Assembly: GCA_051984675.1 (NCBI GenBank)
Contig: JBPYFK010000060.1
Coordinates: 1-25,540 of the forward strand
Direction of reading: 5' to 3'
Length of the DNA: 25,540 nt
Source: JBPYFK01 sp051984675
GTDB lineage: Bacteria > Actinomycetota > Actinomycetes > Mycobacteriales > Pseudonocardiaceae
How positions within the stretch are numbered: the stretch's first letter is position 1; each line of letters begins with the position of its first letter. Positions 14,604 through 22,748 of the stretch are shown here, in pieces. Under the pieces are notes generated by a model. That model was not told the DNA's origin. It searched no databases and worked only from the letters and a program-made list of their open reading frames with translations. A program made the translations under genes and the position numbers.

Positions 14604-15908
14604 TCAGTTCTCCTTGCCGGCACCGACCAACTCGGGACGTTGTTCACGTTGACGCTGCTTGCGGGCGGCCTTGATCTGCTCTCGGCCCCACCGTGCGCTG
14701 TAGCCGTACCGGGCACCCAGCTGCGCACCGTTGACCGGCTTTTCGGTCTCCAGGGACACAAGATAGTCACGCCGGGCTGCCGCACGCTTGTCGGCGTCGG
14801 TCATGCGCCGTACCGGCACGGGCGGAGGAGTCACGGTCTGCTCGTCCGTCGTGACCGGAATCTGCTGCGTGTCGTCGTCGATATGCTCGGAGGACGGCTG
14901 GAGCTCGGAGTCCATCGCGTCGGCCTTGTCGCGGTCGGACGGCGCGGAGGCGGATTCGACATGCTCACTGGAATCGCCGTGATCATCTGAGTCGCCCTGC
15001 TCACGGGAGTCGCCCTGCTCATGAGAGTCGTCAGTCGATTCCGCGCTCGCAGCGGCTTCTTCGTCCGCCGCATTGTCGTCTGCTGGAGTGCCGTCTGCTG
15101 GAGTGCCGTCCGCCGGAATGTCGTCTGCCGGAATGTCGTCGGCTTTCAGTGATCCGTTGGTCTCGGACGGAGAGCCGTCAGTGGAGTCCGTCGGCGTGAC
15201 GGGCCCGTCTTCCTCCAGGTTCTCGGCTTCCGTCACCGTCTCGGCCGGCTCGGGCGCGCCGACCAGCTCACCGGCTTCCGCGTCCACAATGGATTCCATC
15301 GGGGAAGCCACGTTCGCAGGCTTCGGGCCGACTGCGTTCGCATGCATCGGAAGCAGCGGATTGCCCAAGCCAGCGATCTCTTCGACCGGAATTGCCATAA
15401 CTTGGCTACGAAAGGCGTCCCGCGTGCCGGAGCGGTCCACGATCCAGCGCAGCATCAGCAGGCCGGGGCGCAGCCGGAATCCACGCTTGCCGTGCCGGGC
15501 TTCGTAGTCCGCGCGCAGCTCCAGCAGCACGACGTCAAACACCGCGACCGCCGCCATCGGCAGTCCTGCCGCGACGAGCTGGGCGGTGTGATCAGGCTGG
15601 TGGATATAGTTGATGCCCGAGCTGACCGCGGTGAACGCCCACATCAGCAGGCGACCTCGCAGGGCACTGCGCCCGTTGATCGAAGCCCGGTACGTGATCA
15701 GGGACGTTCCGAAAGCCGCGCCGTCGAACGCGCCCGGGATGAACCATGCCGTCACGTTCGTGAAGCCGTTCATCTGGTGCAGGCCGTAATCCTGCAGCCC
15801 CACGAACGACGCCGCCCAGCCCATGACCGCCGCCAGCGCCACGAACATCAGCGCGGCGCGCGATAACCAGCGGCTCCCGACATCTACACTCTGCGCGTTC
15901 TCGGTCAA
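14604..15908 (-). CDS. DUF2637-domain membrane protein with acidic repeat linker and C-terminal HTH
   Basis: 434 aa from a TTG at 15908 with GGAGGA 8 bases upstream; an upstream TTG at 15950 lacks a ribosome site. The DUF2637 domain (about residues 12-130) has four hydrophobic segments and family landmarks such as SFVGLQDYG and PGAFDGAAFG. A long disordered acidic linker follows, with tandem DIPAD/GTPAD units and then EQGDS-type units. The C-terminus (about residues 375-425) is basic, with NGAQLGARYGYSARWGREQIK as a helix-turn-helix-like segment. DUF2637 proteins are common on actinobacterial plasmids and integrative elements, where some are linked to spread or transfer, but chromosomal copies also exist. 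No integrase, replication or transfer gene is nearby. A membrane-tethered DNA-binding role is inferred. Confidence 0.82.
   Translation of the reverse strand: MTENAQSVDVGSRWLSRAALMFVALAAVMGWAASFVGLQDYGLHQMNGFTNVTAWFIPGAFDGAAFGTSLITYRASINGRSALRGRLLMWAFTAVSSGINYIHQPDHTAQLVAAGLPMAAVAVFDVVLLELRADYEARHGKRGFRLRPGLLMLRWIVDRSGTRDAFRSQVMAIPVEEIAGLGNPLLPMHANAVGPKPANVASPMESIVDAEAGELVGAPEPAETVTEAENLEEDGPVTPTDSTDGSPSETNGSLKADDIPADDIPADGTPADGTPADDNAADEEAAASAESTDDSHEQGDSREQGDSDDHGDSSEHVESASAPSDRDKADAMDSELQPSSEHIDDDTQQIPVTTDEQTVTPPPVPVRRMTDADKRAAARRDYLVSLETEKPVNGAQLGARYGYSARWGREQIKAARKQRQREQRPELVGAGKEN
14961..15032 (-). repeat. 18-bp coding tandem repeat in the DUF2637 gene
   Basis: Four 18-base units (14961-14978, 14979-14996, 14997-15014, 15015-15032) encode six-residue acidic units of the HEQGDS/REQGDS/DDHGDS type. 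The middle two copies are most alike. They lie in the disordered linker. Confidence 0.7.
15066..15140 (-). repeat. 15-bp coding tandem repeat in the DUF2637 gene
   Basis: Five 15-base units encode five-residue DIPAD/GTPAD/DNAAD units. The units at 15081-15095 and 15096-15110 are identical, and those at 15111-15125 and 15126-15140 differ at one position. The array keeps the reading frame, so copy-number change would alter linker length without frameshift. Confidence 0.8.
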
Positions 15909-16156
15909 CGCTCCCGTCCTCCCCAAGCGCTTCGATCTCGTCCGTCGCAAGCGCGAACGGATCGTAACAAGCGGCGGGGCTGTGCTTTGGCTGCCTAAGA
16001 ACGAGGTATTCCGGCTGCGCGAATGCGCAATCTCCCTGGTGCGAGGCGAAAGTCAAGAGTCGTGTCGGGCGGACAGGGACGATCAGCGGACGCTGTCCGC
16101 GCTAGAGCGGTTCGATAGCAGCTTGGACACGGCTCGGTCACGTCACTGTGAACGCT

Positions 16157-16792
16157 TCACTGGCGGCGGGGAAGTCGCTCCAAGGCGAAGGTCACGAGAA
16201 TGACGGTGGACAGCCCCACGCAACCCCCGGCGACGACATCGGTTGCGTAGTGATAGTGCCGATACACCAGCGAAAAGGCGACCCCCAGGGACGCCAACGC
16301 GAACCCGATGGCCAGCACGCCGCCGAGCACAGCGCGACCGCGTCCCCTGCGGTTGAGCCACATCACGACCGCGACCGTCAGCATCGATACCAAGGCGGTG
16401 GTGTGGCCGCTGGGCAGCGACAGGTAGGTGTTGATCGTGCGACCGAACACGTGCTTCAACGTCTCGGTAACGGTGATCGCCGCGGTAGGGCCCAGGACGG
16501 CGAGCAGCGCCATGGCCCCTCGCCCGATGAAGTACCCCGCGACCGCGAGTGTGGTCGTCTCGAACAGCATGGGTGTGAAGCTTCCCATCGAGGCCACGAC
16601 GTTCACCAAGGTCTGATGACCGGCCACCAGGTCGTGCGACCAGTGGTCGATCGTGAAGTCGATCCGCCCGGCGCGGTGCTGACCGCCGTAGTGGACTCCA
16701 AGCGTCACAATGATCAGCGCGCACACGCCGACGACGACCAGCGCTGGGCGCCGCAGGGCAGAGGGGATCAGCAACGACTGTCGAGACCGCAC
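16157..16792 (-). CDS. PAP2-superfamily membrane phosphatase
   Basis: 211 aa with five or six hydrophobic helices. The GTG at 16792 is chosen because GGAGG lies 8 bases upstream; longer frames run into the upstream MarR gene. The PSGHTT motif (PAP2 motif 2) is intact. Motif 3 reads RHYHYATDVVAG, keeping the HxxxD nucleophile pair. Motif 1 is KHVFGRTIN rather than the usual KxxxxxxRP. The family dephosphorylates lipid phosphates such as phosphatidate, phosphatidylglycerophosphate or polyprenyl pyrophosphate on the outer membrane face. It lies 71 bases downstream of the MarR gene on the same strand. Whether motif 1 divergence changes the substrate or just reflects the PAP2_3-like branch is unclear. 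Confidence 0.82.
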   Translation of the reverse strand: MRSRQSLLIPSALRRPALVVVGVCALIIVTLGVHYGGQHRAGRIDFTIDHWSHDLVAGHQTLVNVVASMGSFTPMLFETTTLAVAGYFIGRGAMALLAVLGPTAAITVTETLKHVFGRTINTYLSLPSGHTTALVSMLTVAVVMWLNRRGRGRAVLGGVLAIGFALASLGVAFSLVYRHYHYATDVVAGGCVGLSTVILVTFALERLPRRQ

Positions 16793-16863
16793 ACCACACA
16801 CCTCCGGTGTACCAGGCGACCAAGCGTTTGCTTGCTGCTGCCGAATGGGGGAGTCGGAACTGG

Positions 16864-17418
16864 TCAGAACCGCCGCTTGGCGTCCACGCTGGCCGACCCG
16901 CTGAGCAGCTTTTCGAGCAGTCCGACGAGGATCGTGCGTTCCGGCTTGGTGAGGATATTCGCCCACGCCTGCTCCCGCTCGTTGTGCGCCGCGAAGGCGC
17001 TGGTGATGGCCTGGCGCCCGGTTTCGGTGAGCTCCAGCTGGATCGCGCGACGGTCGTGGCTGGCCTGGGAGCGGGACACCATGCCGTCCCGGTGCAACGT
17101 GTTGACCAGTGCGGACACCGCCGCGCGGCTCATCCCGGACAGCTCGGCGACCCGCTTGGCCTCCAGGGGGCCGGCGATCCACAGCGCGAACAGCACCCGG
17201 AAGCCCGGCCAGCTCCACCCGCGCGGCCGGTGCACCGACGACTCCAGGTCGTACACGAGCGCGCTGGTGGCTCGGTGCAGGGTCAGCACCAGCCGCATCG
17301 CCACCGGGTCGATCTCGGGTAGCTCGCGCGTGGTTCGCTCGATCGCGTAGTCGACGAACGAGACGTAATCGAGGGGGACGGGCGGGGGCGGTTCGGCAGC
17401 CGCCGGGTCGTTGGCCAT
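16864..17418 (-). CDS. MarR-family transcriptional regulator
   Basis: 184 aa from the ATG at 17418. A GTG at 17424 is also possible; neither has a good ribosome site, so a leaderless transcript is plausible. A Pro-rich N-terminus and about 70 residues of dimerisation helices precede the winged helix. AKRVAELSGMSRAAVSALVNTLHRDGMV is the recognition-helix region and SRSQASHDRRAIQLELTETG the wing with the conserved DxR. A C-terminal helix closes the dimer interface. The conserved cysteine of OhrR types is absent, so redox sensing is not indicated. It sits 22 bases after recD2 and upstream of the PAP2 phosphatase, and may be cotranscribed with them. Its targets are unknown. Confidence 0.88.
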   Translation of the reverse strand: MANDPAAAEPPPPVPLDYVSFVDYAIERTTRELPEIDPVAMRLVLTLHRATSALVYDLESSVHRPRGWSWPGFRVLFALWIAGPLEAKRVAELSGMSRAAVSALVNTLHRDGMVSRSQASHDRRAIQLELTETGRQAITSAFAAHNEREQAWANILTKPERTILVGLLEKLLSGSASVDAKRRF

Positions 17419-17440
17419 GCGCACAGGTTAGAGGGTGTGG

Positions 17441-19687
17441 TTATTCCGTTGCTGTGCGTAGTCGATGGGTCAGCCCGGTGTGACGACGCCCTGAGCCGGT
17501 CGTGCGTACGGCGTGGCCGAGCGCCTTTTTCGATCCGACGAGGACGACGAGCCGCTTCGCCCGGGTGACGGCCGTGTACAGCAGGTTGCGCTGCAACATC
17601 ATCCACGCGCTCATGGTCAACGGGATCACAACGCAGGGGTATTCACTGCCCTGCGAGCGGTGGATGGTCACCGCGTAAGCGTGCACGAGTTCGTCCAGTT
17701 CCGCGAAGTCGTACTCGATGTCCTCGTCCTCGTCCGTTCGCACCGTCAGGGTCTGTGCCTCCGCGTCGAGACTGGTCACGACCCCTTGGGTGCCGTTGAA
17801 GACGCCGTTGGCGCCCTTGTCGTAGTTGTTGCGGATCTGGGTGACCTTGTCGCCGACCCGGAACACCCGGCCGCCGAACCGCCGCTCGGCCACGCCGTCC
17901 CGGGCCGGCGTCAGGGTCTCCTGGAGCAGCTCGTTCAGCGCTCCCGCACCACCGGCACCCCGATGCATCGGGGCGAGAACCTGGATGTCCGTACGCGGGT
18001 TCAGCCCGAACTTGCGAGGGATGCGACGTGCCACCACCTCCACGGTCAGTTCGGCGGACTGCTCGGCATCGTCCACGGAGAACAGGAAGAAGTCCTTCAA
18101 ACCATGGGTCTGCGGGTACTCGCCGGCGTTGATGCGGTGGGCGTTGGTGACCACACCGGACTCGGCGGCCTGCCGGAACACCTGGTTCAGCCGCACGTGC
18201 GGGATCGGCGTACCGTCCGCGAGCAGGTCACGCAGCACCTCGCCGGCTCCGACCGAGGGGAGCTGGTCGACGTCGCCGACCAGCAGCAGGTGCGCGCCGG
18301 GCGGAACTGCCTTGACGAGCTTGTTCGCCAGCAACAGGTCCAGCATCGACGCTTCGTCCACGACGACGAGGTCGGCGTCCAGCGGGTTGTCCCGGTCGTA
18401 GGCCGCGTCGCCACCCGGCTGCAGTTGCAACAGCCGGTGCACGGTCGCCGCTTCGTGGCCGGTCAGCTCGGTGAGCCGCTTGGCGGCGCGCCCGGTGGGC
18501 GCCGCCAGAATCACCTTCTTCCGCTTGGCCCGGGCCAGGGCGATGATCGAGTGCACGGTGAAGCTCTTTCCGCAGCCCGGACCGCCGGTGAGCACCGACA
18601 CCTTCTCGGACAGGGCCAGCTTGACCGCGCGCTCCTGCGCGTCGGCCAGCTCCGCGCCGGTCGTCGAGTGCAACCAGCCGAGCGCTCTGTCCCAGTCAAC
18701 GGTGGCGAACTCGGACATCCGATCCGCACTGGTGTTCAGCAGCCGGAGCAGCTGGTGCGCCAGGGCGACCTCGGCGCGGTGGAACGGCACGAGGTAGATG
18801 GCCGCGGTCGGCACCTCGTCGTCGTCCGAGGGGATCTCCTCGCGCACCACGCCTTCCTCGCTGACCAGCTCGGCGAGGCAGTCGATCACCAGCCCGATGT
18901 CCACCGCGAGGATCTTCACGGCCTCGGAGATCAGCTGGGTCTCGGGCAGGAAGCAGTTGCCGTCCCCGGTGGATTCGGACAGCGTGAACTGCAAGCCCGC
19001 CTTCACCCGTTGCGGTGAGTCGTGCGGAATGCCGACCGCCTGGGCGATCGTGTCGGCGGTCTTGAACCCGATGCCCCAGACGTCGGTGGCCAGCCGGTAC
19101 GGCTCCTCGCGCACCACGCGGATCGCATCGTCGGGGTACTGCTTGTAGATCTTGACCGCGAGCGACGTCGAGACCCCGACACCCTGCAGGAAGACCATGA
19201 CCTCCTTGATCGCCTTCTGCTCCTCCCAAGCTTCGGCGATCAGCTTCGTGCGCTTCGGGCCGAGCTTGGGAACCTCGATCAGGCGCTCGGGCTCGGTTTC
19301 GATGACGTCCAGCGCGGACGTGCCGAAGTGGTCGACGATCTTCTCCGCCAGCTTCGGGCCGATCCCCTTGATCAGACCCGAGCCCAGATACCGCCGGATG
19401 CCCTGCACGGTGGCGGGCAGGACGGTCGTGTAGTCCTCGACCTGGAACTGCCGACCGTACTGCGGATGCGAGCCCCACCGCCCGCGCATCCGTAACGCCT
19501 CGCCGGGCTGCGCGCCCAGCAGGGCGCCGACCACGGTGACCAGCTCACCGCCACGGCCAGTGTCGACACGGGCGACGGTGTACCCGGTCTCCTCGTTGGC
19601 GAAGGTGATCCGCTCCAGCGTCCCTTCCAGTACCGCACCCTGGAAGGACCCCTTCACGTCCGAGCCCTGGCGCGCTCCCGTTTCCAC
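17441..19687 (-). CDS. recD2: RecD2-type ATP-dependent DNA helicase (RecD/TraA family)
   Basis: 748 aa, a normal length for RecD2, the SF1B 5'-3' helicase that acts without RecBC in genome maintenance. The N-terminal OB-like region begins EGTLERITFANEETGYTVARV. Helix-hairpin-helix segments follow (LIKGIGPKLAEKIV and EVPKLGPKRTKLIAEAW). Walker A is LTGGPGCGKS near residue 370 and Walker B VVVDEASMLD near 443. The C-terminal VTIHRSQGSEYP and TAVTRAKRLVVLVG motifs are those of RecD/TraA helicases. The GTG at 19687 is used; a GTG 36 bases in (before KGSFQGA) is an alternative, and no strong ribosome site is visible for either. It lies 32 bases after the adenylate cyclase gene and 22 bases before the MarR gene. 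Confidence 0.93.
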   Translation of the reverse strand: METGARQGSDVKGSFQGAVLEGTLERITFANEETGYTVARVDTGRGGELVTVVGALLGAQPGEALRMRGRWGSHPQYGRQFQVEDYTTVLPATVQGIRRYLGSGLIKGIGPKLAEKIVDHFGTSALDVIETEPERLIEVPKLGPKRTKLIAEAWEEQKAIKEVMVFLQGVGVSTSLAVKIYKQYPDDAIRVVREEPYRLATDVWGIGFKTADTIAQAVGIPHDSPQRVKAGLQFTLSESTGDGNCFLPETQLISEAVKILAVDIGLVIDCLAELVSEEGVVREEIPSDDDEVPTAAIYLVPFHRAEVALAHQLLRLLNTSADRMSEFATVDWDRALGWLHSTTGAELADAQERAVKLALSEKVSVLTGGPGCGKSFTVHSIIALARAKRKKVILAAPTGRAAKRLTELTGHEAATVHRLLQLQPGGDAAYDRDNPLDADLVVVDEASMLDLLLANKLVKAVPPGAHLLLVGDVDQLPSVGAGEVLRDLLADGTPIPHVRLNQVFRQAAESGVVTNAHRINAGEYPQTHGLKDFFLFSVDDAEQSAELTVEVVARRIPRKFGLNPRTDIQVLAPMHRGAGGAGALNELLQETLTPARDGVAERRFGGRVFRVGDKVTQIRNNYDKGANGVFNGTQGVVTSLDAEAQTLTVRTDEDEDIEYDFAELDELVHAYAVTIHRSQGSEYPCVVIPLTMSAWMMLQRNLLYTAVTRAKRLVVLVGSKKALGHAVRTTGSGRRHTGLTHRLRTATE

Positions 19688-19719
19688 CCGTCAACACGTA
19701 CCACAGGGCTCATCCTCGG

Positions 19720-20697
19720 CTAACCGGTCCGGCGCCGTAGGGCATAGGCGCGCAGGCTGCGGTAGCCCCGGACCCTGGTCGGGCCGATCGAGGTCAGCGA
19801 GTACGCCTCGTTGGCGCGCAGTACCTCGGCGAGCTCACGGTCCACCAACACGCTGTCGGGCCTCGCCAGCGAGGTCAGCCGGCTGGCGATGTTGACCGTC
19901 GAGCCGTACACGTCACCCAGCCGCGACAGCACCGGTCCCTGTGCGAGGCCGATGCGCAGGGCCGGCAGGTGCGTGTCTCCGGTGGTGGTCGTGGCATCGT
20001 GCAGCGCAAGCGCGATGTCCGCTGCCGGGCCGGCGGAATCGGCCACGAAAAGCACTTCGTCGCCCACGGTTTTCACGATCCGGCCGTGGTTCTCCGCGAT
20101 GATCTCGGTGGCCAGCTCTTCGAACTCGTCGAGCAGCGTCGCCAGCTCGGCTTCGCTGAGGCTGCGCACCATCCTGGTGTACCCGACGATGTCGGCGAAA
20201 CCGACGACGAGCGTCCGGGACTGGACCTGCTCGTCGGGTCCTGACTCGTCAAGCATGGGGGTCTGGCGCGCGGCGGTCGCGGCCAGGTGCCGGCGCCAGA
20301 CGTATCCCTGGAGCTGCTCCATCACCGGGATGATCTCTTTCGCGAACTCGGCGGTGGTGTCGGTGTCCTGGCCGAACCAGTCGCCCAGCACGCTCTGGAA
20401 GATCCCGATCTGCCACTCCGCGAGCCGGGACAGCGTCTGGGCCAGCGAGCGGGCGACCGCCGTCTCGACCTCCGGCGTGATCACCTCGGCCTGCACGAGC
20501 TGGACCACCAGGCGCAACGCGGTGATGTCGGCGTCGGTGAAGATCCTCGCGTCGTCGTCGACGTGGGCGAAGCCCATCGCCTGCCACAGACGCTCGGCCC
20601 GCTCGATCGGGACGGAGGCCGCAGCGGCGACCTCCCCCTTGTGGTAACGCGGTCCCGCACCGAAAAGGATCTGGTCGAACGGGTCGTGCTCCGCCAT
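19720..20697 (-). CDS. Class III adenylate cyclase, Rv1264-like with N-terminal regulatory domain
   Basis: A 325-aa soluble cyclase making cAMP from ATP. Residues 1-155 form a helical N-terminal domain like the autoinhibitory, pH-responsive domain of M. tuberculosis Rv1264. The cyclase homology domain (about 160-325) carries all canonical residues. Metal-binding Asp169 is in GFADIVGYT and Asp213 in KTVGDEV. Substrate-specifying Lys209 and Asp262 (GDVYGSTVN) select adenine. Transition-state residues are Asn269 and Arg273 (VNIASR). With every residue in one chain, a homodimer has two active sites. The length is shorter than the 397 residues of Rv1264, mainly in the N-terminal part. The gene lies 32 bases upstream of recD2, with which it may be cotranscribed. 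Confidence 0.92.
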   Translation of the reverse strand: MAEHDPFDQILFGAGPRYHKGEVAAAASVPIERAERLWQAMGFAHVDDDARIFTDADITALRLVVQLVQAEVITPEVETAVARSLAQTLSRLAEWQIGIFQSVLGDWFGQDTDTTAEFAKEIIPVMEQLQGYVWRRHLAATAARQTPMLDESGPDEQVQSRTLVVGFADIVGYTRMVRSLSEAELATLLDEFEELATEIIAENHGRIVKTVGDEVLFVADSAGPAADIALALHDATTTTGDTHLPALRIGLAQGPVLSRLGDVYGSTVNIASRLTSLARPDSVLVDRELAEVLRANEAYSLTSIGPTRVRGYRSLRAYALRRRTG

Positions 20698-20775
20698 GGC
20701 CTCTCATTCCCGCTCGCTGGTCGTCACGGCAGGAACCTTAACGAACCCATGTTCAGCGCGTCACACCGCGCGGGC

Positions 20776-21612
20776 TCAGCCCGCCGGTTGGCTGGCGGCC
20801 TGCCAGCGACGGACGTGCGGCAGGTCGTCGTCGAGCCAGTAGGCGTCGTCTTCGGTGACGACCAGGATCTCCTCGAACTTCACGCCGACACCGCGGAATC
20901 CGATGTGCGGTTCGACCGCCCACATCCCGGGTGTGGCGGGGTGGTTGGAGATCTCACCGTCGGCCCACAGCGGCGAGCGGTGGTGCATGCGCTCGACGAT
21001 GAGGTCACCCACCAGCGTTTGCAGCGAACGGATGCCGAAACCGGCGGCGATGAACTTCGGCAGTCGCGACTGCACCTTCCCGACCTGGTGCGCGATGACC
21101 CGGCCGGGATAGACCCGGTGCCGGTTGTCGTAACCCTGGCGAGTGATCAGGGCGTCGACTTCGAGGTAGATGTCCCGGAGCCGCTCGCCGGCACGCACCC
21201 GCTCCACGATCAGCTTGCGGTACTCCGCGAGGTCGTCCATCAGCTTCTCGAAGATGGGGTTCTCGCCGAGGCAGCCGGCGTAGCCGATGTCGGCGACGTA
21301 CCCGTTCCGAACCGGAGCGCAGTCCAGAATGAAGGGCATGCCCTCTTCGAGCCGGCGGTTCGTCGGGAAGAACTGCAACGGGATCTTGAAGCCGCGAAAC
21401 GCGGTCCGGTCCCCGAACCACGCGAACGGGGTGTGGAACCAGTCCTCGACACCTCGCTCGACAAGGTACTCGCGGATCCGCCGCGCGGCCTCCTTCTCGG
21501 TGACGCCGGGTTCGAGGCTGGCGCCGACGCTCTGCGCGGCTTCGTAAGCGAGCTGTTGCAGTTCACGGAATCCCGCCTGCTCGGCGGGATCGGTCACCGG
21601 ATGAGCTGTCAT
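20776..21612 (-). CDS. M24-family metallopeptidase-like protein (Xaa-Pro peptidase fold)
   Basis: 278 aa with the pita-bread fold pattern and a full set of metal ligands: Asp97 (FILDCAP), Asp108 (YVADIGY), His175 (VIAHQVG), Glu234 (WAVEPHIG) and Glu247/248 (VKFEEIL). The N-terminal domain typical of prolidases is missing, as in methionine aminopeptidase-sized M24 proteins. GGAG precedes the ATG. Members hydrolyse Xaa-Pro or creatine-like bonds, and some are not peptidases. It is the last gene of the apparent EphD-PF10118-reductase operon (27-base gap from the reductase), so a small-molecule substrate is possible. The true substrate is unknown. Confidence 0.88.
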   Translation of the reverse strand: MTAHPVTDPAEQAGFRELQQLAYEAAQSVGASLEPGVTEKEAARRIREYLVERGVEDWFHTPFAWFGDRTAFRGFKIPLQFFPTNRRLEEGMPFILDCAPVRNGYVADIGYAGCLGENPIFEKLMDDLAEYRKLIVERVRAGERLRDIYLEVDALITRQGYDNRHRVYPGRVIAHQVGKVQSRLPKFIAAGFGIRSLQTLVGDLIVERMHHRSPLWADGEISNHPATPGMWAVEPHIGFRGVGVKFEEILVVTEDDAYWLDDDLPHVRRWQAASQPAG

Positions 21613-21639
21613 GGGGCTACTCCAGATTCGGTTCGGTGG

Positions 21640-22707
21640 TCACAGATCCAGCACGAGGCGGTCGTGTTCGGCACGCGAGACGCAGATCATCAGTGCATGG
21701 GCACGCTCGTCGTCGGTGAGCGCCTGATCGCGGTGGTCGGCGGTGCCGGCCAGCAGCCGCACCTTGCAGGTGCCGCAGAAGCCCTGCTGGCAGGAGTAGG
21801 CGACATCGGGTTTCGCCTCCCGGATCACGTCCAGCGCGGTTCGGTCCGCCGGTACACGCAGGACGCGGTCGCTGCGCTTGAGCTCCACCTCGAACGGCTT
21901 ACCGTCGACGATCGGCGCCGCCGAGAAGCGTTCGAAGTGCAGCTCCCTGGCCTGGCTCGCGGGTAGGTCGACCCGGACGCCGCTGATCATTGGGATCGGC
22001 CCGCAGCAGTACACGGTCGCGCCGTCCGCGTCCTCCAGCAGCTCGCTGCCGGACACCGGCACGCCGTACTCGGCATCGGGCCTGATCCACACCCGATCCG
22101 GGTCGAGGTCCGCGATCTCGTCCAGGAACGGCATCGACTCCCGTGAACGTCCGCAGTAGACGAATCGCCAGTCGGCGCGTGCTGCCGCCGCTGCCCGCAC
22201 CATCGGCAGGATCGGGGTGATGCCGATGCCGCCGGCGATGAACAGGTAACGGTCCGCCTGGATGAACGGGAACGCGTTGCGTGGCCCGCGCACGGTGATG
22301 CGGCTTCCCACGCGGAGCTCGTCATGCACCTCGCGGGAGCCCCCGCCGCCATCCGCGATTCGACGCACCGCGATCCGGTAGCAGCCGCGATCAGCCGGAT
22401 CACCGCACAACGAGTACTGGCGCTGACGTCCCGAGGGCAGGATCACGTCGACGTGCGCTCCGGGACTCCAGGTCGGAAGCGGGGAGCCACTGGCTGGAAC
22501 CAGCCGCAGGCTGTGCACATCGTCGGCTTCGGCACGGATGTCGTCCACAACCAAGGGGAGGTCACGGTCCTTCGCGACCACCGGTGGACGCGGCGGGTCC
22601 AGCGCCGTCAGCTTGTTGTAGAGCGAGATCAGGCCGGCGATGCCCCGCATGAACCGGTCGGGCCGGTCGCGGCCGTAGACATCGGGCGGGGGAGTGAAGT
22701 GCACCAT
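21640..22707 (-). CDS. Flavin-dependent oxidoreductase with C-terminal 2Fe-2S ferredoxin domain (phthalate dioxygenase reductase type)
   Basis: 355 aa. A flavin-binding barrel (about residues 50-145) contains the RQYSLCG flavin motif (95-102). An NAD(P)-binding domain (about 150-260) contains GGIGITP (159-165) and YCCGP (233-237). A plant-type 2Fe-2S domain (about 270-355) has cysteines 306, 311, 314 and 342 in a C-x4-C-x2-C-x27-C arrangement. This order is that of phthalate dioxygenase reductase, a one-protein electron chain from NAD(P)H to an oxygenase. The first 45 residues include a hydrophobic IAGLISLYNKL helix not typical of the family. It is 41 bases downstream of the PF10118 gene, which is its most likely electron acceptor by context. 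Confidence 0.9.
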   Translation of the reverse strand: MVHFTPPPDVYGRDRPDRFMRGIAGLISLYNKLTALDPPRPPVVAKDRDLPLVVDDIRAEADDVHSLRLVPASGSPLPTWSPGAHVDVILPSGRQRQYSLCGDPADRGCYRIAVRRIADGGGGSREVHDELRVGSRITVRGPRNAFPFIQADRYLFIAGGIGITPILPMVRAAAAARADWRFVYCGRSRESMPFLDEIADLDPDRVWIRPDAEYGVPVSGSELLEDADGATVYCCGPIPMISGVRVDLPASQARELHFERFSAAPIVDGKPFEVELKRSDRVLRVPADRTALDVIREAKPDVAYSCQQGFCGTCKVRLLAGTADHRDQALTDDERAHALMICVSRAEHDRLVLDL

Positions 22708-22748
22708 GGTCGGTTCCGGTTTGGGCTGGTTCCGGTGAGGGGAGATGC

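Noticed and set aside
14961..15140. CRISPR-like repeat array
   Set aside because: The units are contiguous, lack spacers and keep the reading frame of the DUF2637 gene; they are coding tandem repeats.
14604..15908. Integrative or plasmid-derived element suggested by the DUF2637 protein
   Set aside because: There is no integrase, excisionase, replication protein, transfer gene, tRNA or att repeat nearby, so the gene is treated as a chromosomal singleton.
17513..19018. 501-aa plus-strand open frame opposite recD2
   Set aside because: It is a shadow of recD2's codon bias, with no ribosome site, no domain and low-complexity composition.
20287..21966. 559-aa plus-strand open frame opposite the adenylate cyclase and M24 genes
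   Set aside because: It is antisense to two well-supported genes, has an Arg/His/Gly-biased composition and no recognisable motif. This is a typical high-GC shadow frame.
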